In this document: piece by piece, positions 33,418 to 43,174 of the stretch | Numbering within the stretch: position 1 is the stretch's first letter | How the letters are laid out: every line of letters begins with the position of its first letter | Notes under the pieces: model-generated | The model's input: the letters and a program-made list of their open reading frames with translations, nothing else | The model's database searches: none | What the model was told of the DNA's origin: nothing | Source: Streptomyces sp. CBMA29 | Lineage (GTDB): Bacteria > Actinomycetota > Actinomycetes > Streptomycetales > Streptomycetaceae | Length of the DNA: 64,000 nucleotides | Direction: 5' to 3' | Assembly (NCBI RefSeq): GCF_014596445.1 | Contig: NZ_MECL01000002.1 | Location: 119,940-183,939, forward strand | Program-made: the position numbers and the translations under genes

Positions 33418-34716
33418 TCACAACTGCCCCCAGCGGCGGATGTGGGGCGCGACCCGCTGGACGCCCTGCCGGTACGCCGTACGGGCGGAGTTGCGGACGA
33501 GGTCGCGGACGGCCCGGCGGACAGGGCCCGGGTCACGGGGGCCGAGCCCAGCGGCAGCGTCGCCCTTGGGGTCGAGGCCGTGGCGGGCGAGGACGCCGGG
33601 GAGGTAACCGGGGGCGGTGCGCAGCGTGTAGTAGGGCGCGATCCGCGGCAGTTCGGGTTCGGCGAGCAGCGCCTGGACGCGGGCGCGCAGGGCGGCGAAG
33701 GGCGCGAGGGCGGCGACGCCGTGGGCCGCGGTCCAGTCGGGGTGGGCGTGCGGCACGTGGCCGTCGTCCAGTTCGTCCCAGGAGGCGAAGCAGCCGGAGC
33801 CGAGGAAGTGGTGGTTGCCGAGCGATTCGCGGATGCCGAGGTCGGTGAGGACGGCGGTCGGGATGCCGCGGTGCAGCGATTCGAGCGCGGCGGTCGAACT
33901 GACCGTGACCAGCAGGTCGGTGCGGTCCAGGACCTCGGCCATGTTGCCGTAGACCAACTGGAGGTTGTCCGGCGGATCGAGGGCGGCGACCAGCTTCTGG
34001 TACGGGTGTTCCTCGATGTGCGTGGTGTGCTCGCCGGGCTTGCTGCGCAGCTTGACCAGCACCTCGCGCTCGGTGTGCCGCCGCGCGTGGTCGACGGTCC
34101 GGCGCAGCAGGTACGTCCGGTCTGCCCGGCCCTCGGGCGCGGACGGCTGCACGGCGAAGGTGACGGTGAACGGCCGCTGGGCGTCGGGCCGGTACGGCTC
34201 CCCGCCGAGGAACGGCAGCGCGGTCTCGACGATGCTCGTCGTGCGGTAGCCGACCCCTTCGTACACGTCCCTGAACCGCCGTGCGTCGTCGGCGCTGTTG
34301 GCGAGTACGACGTCGGCCCCGGCGCGCAGCAGCAGACCGTCGGCGAGCTTCTCGTATACGACTCCGACGTATCCGGTGACGACCAGCGGCCGCTGCGGGC
34401 GGCCTTCCCAGGCGCGCGCGAAGCCGTGCAGGAGCGCCTGGACCGTGCCGCCGACACAGGAGATGACGACCACGTCGCAGCTCTCCTCGTCGATGTCGGC
34501 CAGCATCTCGGCGGCGGTCGCCTCCTCCATGGAGTCGGCCGGAATACCGAGTTCCGCCAGCTGGCGGGGGGTGGGGGTGGCCCGGCCGCGCAGCAGACGC
34601 GCGTCGAGTCGGGCATCGGGGTCGATCCGGCGCGCGGTCAGCGCACCCCACTTCCACCGGGTGTCCGAGTCGGCGATCACAGTGACCCGCAATGGGCCGG
34701 GCTTACGTTTTGGCAC
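33418..34716 (-). CDS. DUF6716-like putative glycosyltransferase
   Basis: The 432-residue protein looks like a GT-B type transferase: RVTVIADSDTRWKWGAL at the N-terminus, VVISCVGGTVQALL, and in the second half LLVTVSSTAALESLHRG, a nucleotide-binding loop pattern also seen in polysialyltransferases. I associate it from memory with the DUF6716 group in Streptomyces. GTG 34716 starts a basic segment. It is divergent from the GT2 gene with about 220 bases between. Confidence 0.65.
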   Translation of the reverse strand: MPKRKPGPLRVTVIADSDTRWKWGALTARRIDPDARLDARLLRGRATPTPRQLAELGIPADSMEEATAAEMLADIDEESCDVVVISCVGGTVQALLHGFARAWEGRPQRPLVVTGYVGVVYEKLADGLLLRAGADVVLANSADDARRFRDVYEGVGYRTTSIVETALPFLGGEPYRPDAQRPFTVTFAVQPSAPEGRADRTYLLRRTVDHARRHTEREVLVKLRSKPGEHTTHIEEHPYQKLVAALDPPDNLQLVYGNMAEVLDRTDLLVTVSSTAALESLHRGIPTAVLTDLGIRESLGNHHFLGSGCFASWDELDDGHVPHAHPDWTAAHGVAALAPFAALRARVQALLAEPELPRIAPYYTLRTAPGYLPGVLARHGLDPKGDAAAGLGPRDPGPVRRAVRDLVRNSARTAYRQGVQRVAPHIRRWGQL

Positions 34717-34939
34717 GGCAAGACCTTAGGAAGCCGTTGAGTTCATCGCGCTAATTGGCGACCAACAGCAGGTAAACATAGAGCCGCCACTTAGCCATCT
34801 GCCGTGGATAGGCCAGAAGCTCCCTGACCGGCCGCAGAGCCCGCACGGGACCTGCTTCACCGCTCCGACATCTGCCGTTTACCCAGATGTACGCTCGACG
34901 CAAAGCAAAAGGCCGGGCAAACGCCCTAAGGTACGGCGA

Positions 34940-36028
34940 GTGGTCAAGCTCTCCGTCATCGTGCCCTTTTTCAATGTGCAGCAATATGCCCTGGATACCT
35001 TGCGCAGCCTGCGGGCGAATGCCGATCCCGATTACGAGTTCGTGTTGGTGGACGACACGTCCACCGATCGCACTCCGGAGATCCTGGAGCGGGCCCTGGG
35101 CTCGGTACCCGGCGCCAGACTCGTACGACACGAGAAGAACGGGGGTCTGGCCACCGCCCGCAACACCGGGATCGACGCGGCGCGCGGCGAGTACCTCACC
35201 TTCCTCGACGGCGACGACTGGTACGGGCCCGGCTACCTGCCCCGACTGCTGGCTTCCATAGAGGAGTTGGGCACCGATTTCGTCCGCGTCGACCACGTGC
35301 AGTGCACCGGCTCCGCCCGCAACCTGATCCGGGTGCCGCACGGCCGGCGCGGCACGGTGCTCACCGCCCGCGACGCGATCCTGCCCGCCGACCGCTCCAC
35401 CTCGGTGGACTACCCGTACGCCTGGGCCGGGATCTACCACCGCAGACTGGTCGACCGCGGACTGCTGCACTTCCCCGACGGGCTGCGCACCGCCGAGGAC
35501 CGGCCGTGGATCTGGAAGCTGCACCGCGAGGCCGACACCTTCGGTGTCGCCGCCGGGCTGATGGGCATCTTCTACCGGCGCGGTGTGTCGACCTCGCTCA
35601 CCCAGATCGGTGACGTCAGGCAACTCGACTTCATCCGCAGCTTCGACCAGGTCATCGCCGAGACGGCCAAGGACCGCGACGCGGAGCTCTTCCTGCCCAA
35701 GGCGGTCCGCACCTACTGCGCGATCATCGCCCACCACCTGAACAACCTGGAACGGTTCGAGCCCGCCGTGGCCCGCAGGCTGAAGGCGATGAGCGCCACC
35801 GCGCTGCGCAAACTGCCGCAGGACGTGCTCACCGAGGCGCTCGACTCGATGGACCTGGAGCGCAGCGTGAAGCTGCGCAGGCTGCGCCGCAGGCCGGGCC
35901 GCGCCGAGGAATCCGGCGCTGTGCCGCCACCGGGGCGCGGGGCGGGGCACAGTGGCGTCACGCCCGCCGCCATCGACCCGGACGACGACGATCTCGACGC
36001 CCGCGACAACGAGGGAGAGGTCGCGTGA
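34940..36028 (+). CDS. glycosyltransferase family 2
   Basis: The 362-residue protein has a GT-A fold in its first 230 residues: KLSVIVPFFN, FVLVDDTSTD, GGLATARNTGID and FLDGDDW (DXD-type metal motif), then AEDRPWIWKLH with the catalytic acid region. The C-terminal part is a helical bundle plus an Asp-rich tail. It uses a UDP- or GDP-sugar, or glycerol-type donor, for a wall polymer. GTG 34940 is the start. The stop overlaps the next gene by four bases. Confidence 0.88.
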   Translation: MVKLSVIVPFFNVQQYALDTLRSLRANADPDYEFVLVDDTSTDRTPEILERALGSVPGARLVRHEKNGGLATARNTGIDAARGEYLTFLDGDDWYGPGYLPRLLASIEELGTDFVRVDHVQCTGSARNLIRVPHGRRGTVLTARDAILPADRSTSVDYPYAWAGIYHRRLVDRGLLHFPDGLRTAEDRPWIWKLHREADTFGVAAGLMGIFYRRGVSTSLTQIGDVRQLDFIRSFDQVIAETAKDRDAELFLPKAVRTYCAIIAHHLNNLERFEPAVARRLKAMSATALRKLPQDVLTEALDSMDLERSVKLRRLRRRPGRAEESGAVPPPGRGAGHSGVTPAAIDPDDDDLDARDNEGEVA

Positions 36029-37395
36029 TGGCGCGCCGTACCCAGCTCTTCCTGGCCTCCACCCTCTACGGCGCCGCCACCCTGGCCGCCGCACTGGACG
36101 CCGGTTCCTTCGCCGCCGCCGACCGCCGCCTGCTGGTGGTCTGCAACAACGCGGCCATCCCGGAGATCAGCCGGCCGTTCGACCAGGCGCCGGGCTTCAC
36201 CGCGCTGCGCTCCCGGTTCGACCGCCTGATCTCCTGGAACGAGACGATCCACCCGATGCACCCCAGCGGCTGGGCGCCGCGCGCCGACGACGTGCCGATC
36301 TGGGAGCGGTACGTCCGGATGCTGTGGGACCTCGGCGACGACAGCGTGGAGCTGATCGTGGAGTCGATCCAGGTCGAACCGGCGCTCGCGGTGGCGGCGA
36401 TCTTCCAGGACGCCCCCCTCACCGTCTACGCGGACGGCCTGATGTCGTACGGCCCGACCCGTAACAAGCTGGGCGCGCTGGTGGACACCAGGATCGACCT
36501 GCTGCTCCACCTCGACCTGGTGCCGGGGCTGCGGCCGCTGCTGCTGAGCGAGTACGGCGTGGAGTCCGAGGTGGTGCCGTCCGAGGCGTTCACCAAGGTG
36601 CTCGCCGAGGTCGCCGACGCCTCGATGGACGCGGGCGGCGACGACCTGACCGCCGTCCCCGAGGGCGCGGCGCTGCTGCTCGGGCAGTATCTGTCGGCGC
36701 TGGGCCTGATCACCCCCGCCGAGGAGGAGGAGCTGCACCTGTCGATGGTGCGGGGCGCCGCCGCCCTGGGGCACCGGGAGATCGTCTTCAAGCCGCACCC
36801 GACGGCCCCGGCCGACTGGACGGACCCGCTGAAGGCCGAGGCCGAGCGGCTCGGTGCCCGGTTCACGGTGCTGAACACCCCGGCGCTGGCCGAGGTGCTC
36901 TACCAGAAGTCCCGCCCCGCGCTGGTCGTCGGCTGCTTCTCCACCGCGCTGCTGACCGCCTCCGCGCTGTACGACATCCCGGTGGCCCGTACCGGTACGA
37001 AGCTGCTGCTCGACCGGCTGACCCCGTACCAGAACAGCAACCGGGTGCCGGTGACGATCGTGCACGCGCTGCTGCCGGACCTGGCGGACGCCCCGGCCGT
37101 ACGGTCCTGGTCGTCGCCGTCGCCCGAGCGGGTGGCGGCGGAGCTGACGCCGCTGCTGCACGCGGTGGGCTTCTGCATGCAGCCGAAGGCGTACCCGAGG
37201 CTGCGGGCCGAGGCCGAGGCGTATCTGACGGGTCATCTGAGCGCGGCGACCTGGCCGTACTTCAAGCGGCGGCGGCTGACCTCGCTCGGGCTGCCGGGCG
37301 CGGTACCGGCCCGGCTGGCGTTCGTGCCGCGCAACCGGACGGTCCGCAGGGTGGCCCGCAGGGCCCGCGCCATGAAGAAGGCGACCATGGGGTGA
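36025..37395 (+). CDS. polysialyltransferase-like protein
   Basis: The 456-residue protein matches the alpha-2,8-polysialyltransferase-like group (PF07388 type): QLFLASTLYGAATLAAAL at the start, a central segment VYADGLMSYG, EIVFKPHPTAP with the conserved HP motif, and VGCFSTALLTAS with the Ser-rich nucleotide loop. These enzymes add nonulosonic acids from CMP donors. It is translationally coupled to the GT2 gene; GTG 36025 or ATG 36028 is the start. A basic C-terminal tail may contact the membrane. Confidence 0.75.
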   Translation: MMARRTQLFLASTLYGAATLAAALDAGSFAAADRRLLVVCNNAAIPEISRPFDQAPGFTALRSRFDRLISWNETIHPMHPSGWAPRADDVPIWERYVRMLWDLGDDSVELIVESIQVEPALAVAAIFQDAPLTVYADGLMSYGPTRNKLGALVDTRIDLLLHLDLVPGLRPLLLSEYGVESEVVPSEAFTKVLAEVADASMDAGGDDLTAVPEGAALLLGQYLSALGLITPAEEEELHLSMVRGAAALGHREIVFKPHPTAPADWTDPLKAEAERLGARFTVLNTPALAEVLYQKSRPALVVGCFSTALLTASALYDIPVARTGTKLLLDRLTPYQNSNRVPVTIVHALLPDLADAPAVRSWSSPSPERVAAELTPLLHAVGFCMQPKAYPRLRAEAEAYLTGHLSAATWPYFKRRRLTSLGLPGAVPARLAFVPRNRTVRRVARRARAMKKATMG

Positions 37396-37511
37396 CATCC
37401 CTCACGATCGCCGATCGTGGGGCATTCACCCCTTTACCGGCGGCGACGGACGGCGCATCGTGGAGGACTTCCGGGGGGCCGCACCGGCCCGAGGGGCCGT
37501 ACACCCACACG

Positions 37512-37676
37512 ATGAGGACCGACGCCGTGAGCGACTTCGCCGCACCCCGCCCGCACACCGAGCCCGGCACCGGCACGGGCGGGCCCAAGGACCGCAAGCA
37601 CCTCATGGAGCAGGTGCTGGGCTGGACGCTCACCGTCGTAGTCGCGATGCTGATCGTCCAGCTCCACCTGATGTGA
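37512..37676 (+). CDS. small membrane protein (SCO1431-like)
   Basis: A 54-residue protein with a polar, Pro/Gly-rich N-terminal half and one C-terminal transmembrane helix (about 36-54, LGWTLTVVVAMLIVQLHLM). This layout matches the small SCO1431-type membrane proteins of Streptomyces, as far as I recall. No function is known. The start is ATG 37512. Confidence 0.6.
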   Translation: MRTDAVSDFAAPRPHTEPGTGTGGPKDRKHLMEQVLGWTLTVVVAMLIVQLHLM

Positions 37677-37702
37677 TCCTCATCTGATGTGACGTGCCGC
37701 CC

Positions 37703-39283
37703 TCAGAAGGCGTCCGTGGGGACGTAGGTGCCCCAGATCTCGCGCAGCGCGTTGCAGACCTCCCCGACAGTGGCGCGGGCCCGCAGCGCCTCCTTCATCG
37801 GGTAGAGGACGTTGTCGGTGCCCTGAGCGGCCTTCTGGAGAGTCGCCAGCGCCGCGTCCACGGCCTCCTGGTCGCGGCCCGCGCGCAGGGCGGCCAGCCG
37901 GGCGGCCTGCTGGGCCTCGATGGCCGGGTCGACGCGCAGCGGCTCGTACGGCTCCTCCTCGTCGAGCTGGTAGCGGTTCACCCCGACCACCACGCGCTCG
38001 CCGGAGTCGGTCTGGAGCGCGATCCGGTACGCGCTGCGCTCGATCTCCGACTTCTGGAAGCCGTTCTCGATCGCCGCGACCGCGCCGCCGAGGTCCTCGA
38101 CCTTCGCCATCAGCGCCAGCGCGGCGGCCTCGACGTCGTCGGTCAGCTTCTCCACCACGTACGACCCGGCGAAGGGGTCGACGGTCGCGGTCACGTCCGT
38201 CTCGTACGCCAGCACCTGCTGGGTGCGCAGCGCCAAGCGGGCGGACTTGTCGGTGGGCAGCGCGATGGCCTCGTCGAAGGAGTTGGTGTGCAGCGACTGC
38301 GTGCCGCCCAGCACCGCCGCCAGACCCTGGACGGCCACCCGTACGAGATTGATCTCGGGCTGCTGCGCGGTGAGCTGCACACCGGCGGTCTGGGTGTGGA
38401 AGCGCAGCATCAGCGACTTGGGGTTCTTCGCCCCGAACTCCTCGCGCATCACCCGCGCCCAGATCCGCCGCGCGGCCCGGAATTTCGCGACCTCCTCCAG
38501 GATCGTGGTGCGCGCGACGAAGAAGAACGACAGGCGCGGCGCGAAATCGTCCACGTCCATCCCGGCGGCGACGGCGGTGCGCACGTACTCGATGCCGTCG
38601 GCGAGAGTGAACGCGATCTCCTGCGCGGGCGAGGCGCCGGCCTCCGCCATGTGGTAGCCGGAGATCGAGATGGTGTTCCACTTCGGGATCTCGGTCCGGC
38701 AGTACCCGAAGATGTCCGCGATCAGCCGCAGGGACGGCTTCGGCGGGAAGATGTACGTGCCCCGCGCGATGTACTCCTTCAGCACGTCGTTCTGCACCGT
38801 GCCGGTCAGCGCGGACGCCTCGATGCCCTGTTCCTCGGCGACGAGCTGGTACATCAGCAGCAGGAGCGCGGCGGGCGCGTTGATCGTCATCGACGTCGAC
38901 ACGCGGTCCAGCGGGATGCCGTCGAAGAGGACCTTCATGTCCTCGACCGAGTCGATCGCCACGCCGACCTTGCCGACCTCACCGTGCGCGATCACCGCGT
39001 CGGAGTCGTGGCCCATCTGGGTGGGCAGGTCGAAGGCGACCGACAGGCCCATCGTGCCGTTGGCGATCAGGCCCTTGTAACGGGTGTTGGACTCCGCCGC
39101 CGTGCCGAAGCCCGCGTACTGCCGCATCGTCCAGGGACGGCCGGTGTACATCGACGGGTACACGCCGCGGGTGAACGGGAACCTGCCCGGCTCCCCCAGC
39201 TCGGCCGCCGGATCCCAGCCCTCCAGCACGCCCGGCCCGTAAACGGGCTCGATCGGCAGTCCCGACTCCGACTCGCGTGTCAT
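37703..39283 (-). CDS. coenzyme-B12-dependent acyl-CoA mutase, large subunit
   Basis: The 526-residue protein is the catalytic TIM-barrel subunit of the methylmalonyl/isobutyryl-CoA mutase family and lacks the C-terminal B12-binding domain, so it needs a separate small subunit not present in this window. [18 protein letters not shown] and [16 protein letters not shown] resemble the isobutyryl/hydroxyisobutyryl type more than methylmalonyl mutases (which have DLATHRGYDSD). [25 protein letters not shown] sequence holds substrate contacts. It rearranges acyl-CoA carbon skeletons by radical chemistry. ATG 39283 is chosen because upstream codons look noncoding. Confidence 0.88.
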   Translation of the reverse strand: MTRESESGLPIEPVYGPGVLEGWDPAAELGEPGRFPFTRGVYPSMYTGRPWTMRQYAGFGTAAESNTRYKGLIANGTMGLSVAFDLPTQMGHDSDAVIAHGEVGKVGVAIDSVEDMKVLFDGIPLDRVSTSMTINAPAALLLLMYQLVAEEQGIEASALTGTVQNDVLKEYIARGTYIFPPKPSLRLIADIFGYCRTEIPKWNTISISGYHMAEAGASPAQEIAFTLADGIEYVRTAVAAGMDVDDFAPRLSFFFVARTTILEEVAKFRAARRIWARVMREEFGAKNPKSLMLRFHTQTAGVQLTAQQPEINLVRVAVQGLAAVLGGTQSLHTNSFDEAIALPTDKSARLALRTQQVLAYETDVTATVDPFAGSYVVEKLTDDVEAAALALMAKVEDLGGAVAAIENGFQKSEIERSAYRIALQTDSGERVVVGVNRYQLDEEEPYEPLRVDPAIEAQQAARLAALRAGRDQEAVDAALATLQKAAQGTDNVLYPMKEALRARATVGEVCNALREIWGTYVPTDAF

Positions 39284-39497
39284 CTTCACGCCTCCGTGTG
39301 CTGCTGAATGGCTGGGTGGCTGGCGTAACGGACTGTAGCGGCGGCCCTGCGTGCGGTGCACCGCGGCGGCCTGGGACCTTCCTCACAGTCTTCCCCGCGG
39401 TTCGCACACCACAGTCTTCCCCGCGGTTCGCGCAACCGCACGGCCGGGAATCGATGTCTAGGGAAGGACAGGAAGCACGAGCGGGGGGACGCAGGGG

Positions 39498-40448
39498 ATG
39501 AGGACGATGACGGGGACGGGGACAGGAACGGGGACGGGCAGCAGACCGCCGCTGGCGGTGGCCGTGGCGGTCGTGACGGCGGCGCTCTCGACGGCCGTAC
39601 TGGTGGGCTGCGGACCGCAGGACACCGGGGCCTCGGGCAAGGACAAGCCGCCGGCCACCTCGGCCGCGCCGTCGCCGACCGCGACGACCGCGCAGCCGTC
39701 GTCGCAGCCGCCGGCCACCACCGCGCCCCCGACGACGTCGGCCGCGCCGACCACGCCGACCACGACCGCACCGCCCTCGCCGACGGCTCCGGCCACGACC
39801 GCGCCGCCCGTCGTCCCCGCCGTGATCGCCACCGGCTCGACCAGCGCCAAGGTCCGCGAACTCCAGGCCAGGCTCGCCCAGCTCCACCTCTTCAGCCAGT
39901 CACCCACCGGCTACTACGGCGCCGTCACCCAGCACTCGGTGAGCGACTTCCAGGAGCGGCACGGCCTGGCCATCACCGGCCGCGTCACCCAGGACACCTG
40001 GACGAAGCTGCGCTCGCTGACCCACACCCCGACCCACAAGGAGCTGTATCCGGTCGCGGCGCCCAAGCCCGCGGGCAAGCTCGACCCGCGCTGCATGACC
40101 GGCCGCGCCATGTGTGTGAGCAAGACCGCTCGCACGCTGTCGTGGGTGGTCGACGGCAAGGTCAAGGCCACCATGGACGTCCGCTTCGGGTCGCAGTACA
40201 CCCCGACCCGCGAGGGGCTCTTCCACGTCACCTTCAAGAGCCGCGACCACGTCTCGACGCTCTACAACACGGCGATGCCGTACGCGATGTTCTTCAGCGG
40301 CGGCCAGGCCGTGCACTACTCCTCGGACTTCGCGGCCCGCGGCTACGCGGGTGCCTCGCACGGCTGTGTGAACGTACGGGACAAGGCGGCGGTCGCCGCG
40401 CTGTTCGACCAGGTCAAGGTGGGTGACAAGGTCGTCGTCTACTGGTGA
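39498..40448 (+). CDS. L,D-transpeptidase lipoprotein with peptidoglycan-binding domain
   Basis: The 316-residue protein has a lipoprotein signal ending in LVGC (about residue 37), a long Thr/Ala/Pro-rich spacer (50-110), a PG_binding_1 domain (about 112-172, with GYYGAVTQHSVSDFQ) and a C-terminal YkuD catalytic domain ending with SHGCVNVRD, whose Cys is the nucleophile. It forms 3-3 crosslinks or attaches proteins to the wall, outside the membrane. A strong terminator follows. Confidence 0.92.
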   Translation: MRTMTGTGTGTGTGSRPPLAVAVAVVTAALSTAVLVGCGPQDTGASGKDKPPATSAAPSPTATTAQPSSQPPATTAPPTTSAAPTTPTTTAPPSPTAPATTAPPVVPAVIATGSTSAKVRELQARLAQLHLFSQSPTGYYGAVTQHSVSDFQERHGLAITGRVTQDTWTKLRSLTHTPTHKELYPVAAPKPAGKLDPRCMTGRAMCVSKTARTLSWVVDGKVKATMDVRFGSQYTPTREGLFHVTFKSRDHVSTLYNTAMPYAMFFSGGQAVHYSSDFAARGYAGASHGCVNVRDKAAVAALFDQVKVGDKVVVYW

Positions 40449-40491
40449 GGCGGCTTACCGGGCGCGCGGGGGGGCGTCCTTACGGTGACGA

Positions 40492-40526
40492 GCGCGGCCG
40501 GGCAGGGGGAATGCGCCCGGCCGCGC
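40492..40526 (+). terminator. perfect terminator hairpin after the L,D-transpeptidase gene
   Basis: GCGCGGCCGGGC (40492-40503) pairs perfectly with 40515-40526 around an 11-base loop. Two further hairpins follow (CGGACCCCG and GGACCGA arms, about 40535-40591), so the 286 bases before the sigma factor stop are mainly terminators. Confidence 0.85.
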
Positions 40527-40734
40527 CCTTCTCACGGACCCCGATACGGGGAGAACCGGGGTCCGCAGGACCGATGACCAGTCGGTCCACTTCCTAAAGC
40601 GCGCGGGCCCGCGGAAGTGTCACCTGGCCGCACCCGCCCCGGCCGTCCCATGATTCGTCGGAGGTGTCGGCGGCCGGCGGCCACGGGCCCCGGACACGCC
40701 TCGCAAGGGCTTCGCAAGGGCTTCGCGGGTCGCG

Positions 40735-41364
40735 TCACAGGGCCTTGGAGGTCGAGAAGGTCACGCCGACGTGGTCGGCGTCGGCGCGCGGGTCGTCGTC
40801 GTGTTCGAGGAGTTCGGCCAGGCGGCGCAGGCCGCGGTGGGTGGCCATCCGGACGGACCCGGCGCGTTTGCCGAGGACGCGGGCGGCGCTGGTGGAGTCC
40901 AGGCCCATGACGACGCGGAGCAGGACGGCCTCGGCCTGCTCGCGCGGCAGGGCCGCTATCGCGGCCAGGGCGCGGTCGGTGGCGACGGCGTCCAGGGCCT
41001 CGCCCGCGGTGTCGGCCCGGTCGGGGAGCTGGACCAGTTCGTCGACACCCGCGCCGGAGACGGGCCGCCGGGCGCGGGCACGGATGTGGTCGAGCGCGCG
41101 GTTGCGGGCTATGCGCGCGGCCCAGCCGCGTACCGAGTCGCCCGCGCCGCGGAAGTTGGGGAGGTCGCGGGCGATCTGCAACCAGGTCTCGGAGGCGACG
41201 TCCTCGGCGTCCACCGGTCCGACCAGGCTGCGGACGTATTGCAGCAACTGCGGTTGCACAGCGCGGTACACGACGCGGAACGCGGCTTCGTCGCCGCGCT
41301 GCGCCCCGGCTACCGCGGTCTCCAGGTCCACCTCTGGCCCCACCCCCTCGAACACTCGCCCCAT
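40735..41364 (-). CDS. ECF-type RNA polymerase sigma factor
   Basis: The 209-residue protein has sigma region 2 (about 25-95, DAEDVASETWLQIAR and WAARIARNRALDHIR) and region 4 (about 130-190, ALPREQAEAVLLRVVMGLD and the helix-turn-helix with AARVLGKRAGSVRMATHRGL). No anti-sigma gene adjoins. The ATG at 41364 lies just below two 23-base direct repeats that probably control it. The regulon is unknown. Confidence 0.9.
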   Translation of the reverse strand: MGRVFEGVGPEVDLETAVAGAQRGDEAAFRVVYRAVQPQLLQYVRSLVGPVDAEDVASETWLQIARDLPNFRGAGDSVRGWAARIARNRALDHIRARARRPVSGAGVDELVQLPDRADTAGEALDAVATDRALAAIAALPREQAEAVLLRVVMGLDSTSAARVLGKRAGSVRMATHRGLRRLAELLEHDDDPRADADHVGVTFSTSKAL

Positions 41365-41375
41365 CCTGCCTCATG

Positions 41376-41423
41376 TGGGAGCGCTGACACTTTTGAACCA
41401 TGGGAGCGGTGACACTTTTGAAC
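41376..41423. promoter_or_regulatory. two direct repeats between the sigma factor and the DUF4253 gene
   Basis: TGGGAGCG-C/G-TGACACTTTTGAAC occurs at 41376-41398 and again at 41401-41423 with one mismatch, a 25-base period. The repeats begin 12 bases before the sigma factor start, so a binding protein could cover its promoter. Confidence 0.7.
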
Positions 41424-41540
41424 GGGGATACGCCGTACAAGACGGCGGCCGGGGACGCTCCTGTGGGGGGAGGCGGCCCCCGGCCGTCGTCAACTTCCCC
41501 CACGCAGTCCCCTCATGAGCGGTCGTCGAGGAGTCCTCCG

Positions 41541-42341
41541 ATGTCATTGGGCCGCCTCCTCGACGGGCTCCCGGGCGGACTGCCGCCGGGACGGCTGGTC
41601 CCCGGCTCCGCGCCGGGACTGTGGCTGAGCGACGAACCCGTGGTCGCCCCTGGCCGGCTGTGGGCCCGCTACCAGGCGCAGCAGGAGGAGACCGGCTGGC
41701 TGCCGGTGCTGATGGCGTGGCCGTGCGCGAACGGCTTCGGGCACCGAGCGGCCGAGATCGACGCGGTGGACGCGGAGGCGTCGCTGCGCGAGTCGTGGGG
41801 GACGTACCAGGAGGCGCGGTCGCTGCTCCCGCCGCACCCGGCGGTCGACGAGGTGTGGCCGGACGACACGGCGGCGCTGCTCGCGGCCGATCCGGGGCCG
41901 CCCTTCACCGCCTTTCCCGGGCTCGCCGCCGCCTCGCGGCCGCATCCAGGACCGTCGCCCGACGCGGTGGCGCGCGCGGCCGTCGGGCAGATGCTGCACT
42001 ACTTCACGACCCGTTTCATCGCGCACGTCGCGCTGGTCCGCGCCGAGCGCACCGCCGACATCCCGGCGCTGGCGGGCTGGGAGACCGAGGCGCCCGCGCT
42101 GGAGCTTTCGGCGCTGCTGCGGACGTGGGAGGACCGGTTCGGGGCGCGGGTGATCGGCTTCGAGGGCTCGTCGGTCTTCGTGTCGGTGGCCTCGCCGCCG
42201 CTGGCCTCCGCGCACGCCGGGCACGTCGCGCTCGAACACGTGCTGACCGGGGCGTCGAATCTGAACGACGGGACGTTTCCGTTCCCCGACTACGCCGAGG
42301 CGCTGCGCGGGGAGCGGCTGTGGTCGTTCTGGTGGGACTGA
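41541..42341 (+). CDS. DUF4253-family protein
   Basis: The 266-residue cytosolic protein shows the DUF4253 C-terminal region: LLRTWEDRFGARVIGF, a segment with HVALEHV, and PDYAEALRGERLWSFWWD at the end. The family has no established activity. GAGGAG precedes ATG 41541; the frame upstream to 41400 covers the direct repeats and is not coding. Confidence 0.8.
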   Translation: MSLGRLLDGLPGGLPPGRLVPGSAPGLWLSDEPVVAPGRLWARYQAQQEETGWLPVLMAWPCANGFGHRAAEIDAVDAEASLRESWGTYQEARSLLPPHPAVDEVWPDDTAALLAADPGPPFTAFPGLAAASRPHPGPSPDAVARAAVGQMLHYFTTRFIAHVALVRAERTADIPALAGWETEAPALELSALLRTWEDRFGARVIGFEGSSVFVSVASPPLASAHAGHVALEHVLTGASNLNDGTFPFPDYAEALRGERLWSFWWD

Positions 42342-42517
42342 CGGGACCGGCCGCGCGCCCTTTCCGCACGGCCCGCGTCAACGGTTGCCGGGCCGCCTCA
42401 CGTACGAGTGAAGTTCAAGGTCCCGTCGGACATGTTCGAACCGGCTGCCCCTAAAGTGGGAGCACTCCCCCTGCCGTACCCCCTCCCCCACACCGTTACC
42501 GATCCAGGAGCCCAGCG

Positions 42518-43156
42518 CTGTCCAGCGACACCCCGCCCGAGGGGCTGTATCTGCTCAACCGGGCCGCCTCCCTGGTCGCGGAGGCGGCGCTGCGCACCTG
42601 CTGCGGCAGCCACCGCTGGGCCCGCCGGGTGGCCGCGCACCGGCCGTATCCGACGGTCGAGGCGCTACTCGCCGCGGCCGACGAGGCGGCGTACGACCTG
42701 ACGTCCGGCGATCTCGCCGAGGCGCTGGCGGGCGAGGCCACCACCGCGCTGCCCGACCGCGGCGGCCTCACCGTGCACACCGCGCTGCGGGCCGCGAACG
42801 CGGCGTACGAGGCGAAGTTCGGCCACGCCTTCGTGATCGCGCTCACCGATCTGGACGACCCCGACGACCCGGCCGCCGCCCTCGACCTGACGCTGGCGAG
42901 CCTGCGCCAGCGCCTCGGCCACGACGAGGACGAGGAGTCGGTGGTGACGGCCGAGCAACTGCGCAGGATCTGCCGCGCCCGGCTGCTGCGACTCGCGGAC
43001 ACCGGTGGGCATCTGGCCGAGTCCGGCCCGCGAAAGGCCCCCGCCGGTTCACCCGACCGTGCGGGATCGATCACACCTGGCCTACCCCGCGGTCCGGAGC
43101 CGACATCGCGTCGCTACGATGGCCGGGGCCGGTGGACCGTACCCGGCCGGGCGTGA
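42518..43156 (+). CDS. OHCU decarboxylase-like protein lacking the HPxIG motif
   Basis: The 212-residue protein resembles 2-oxo-4-hydroxy-4-carboxy-5-ureidoimidazoline decarboxylases of urate breakdown: a LLNRAAS helix, RTCCGSHRWARRVAAHRPYP, and NAAYEAKFGHAFVIAL. Between them, where the family has the catalytic HPRIG loop, it reads AGEATTALPDRGG, so decarboxylase activity is doubtful. The C-terminal 60 residues are unrelated and polar. CTG 42518 with CAGGAG eight bases upstream is the likely start; the first GTG (42629) would cut off the conserved N-terminus. It precedes sdhC. Confidence 0.6.
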   Translation: MSSDTPPEGLYLLNRAASLVAEAALRTCCGSHRWARRVAAHRPYPTVEALLAAADEAAYDLTSGDLAEALAGEATTALPDRGGLTVHTALRAANAAYEAKFGHAFVIALTDLDDPDDPAAALDLTLASLRQRLGHDEDEESVVTAEQLRRICRARLLRLADTGGHLAESGPRKAPAGSPDRAGSITPGLPRGPEPTSRRYDGRGRWTVPGRA

Positions 43157-43174
43157 CCGACTAGCTGGAAACGA

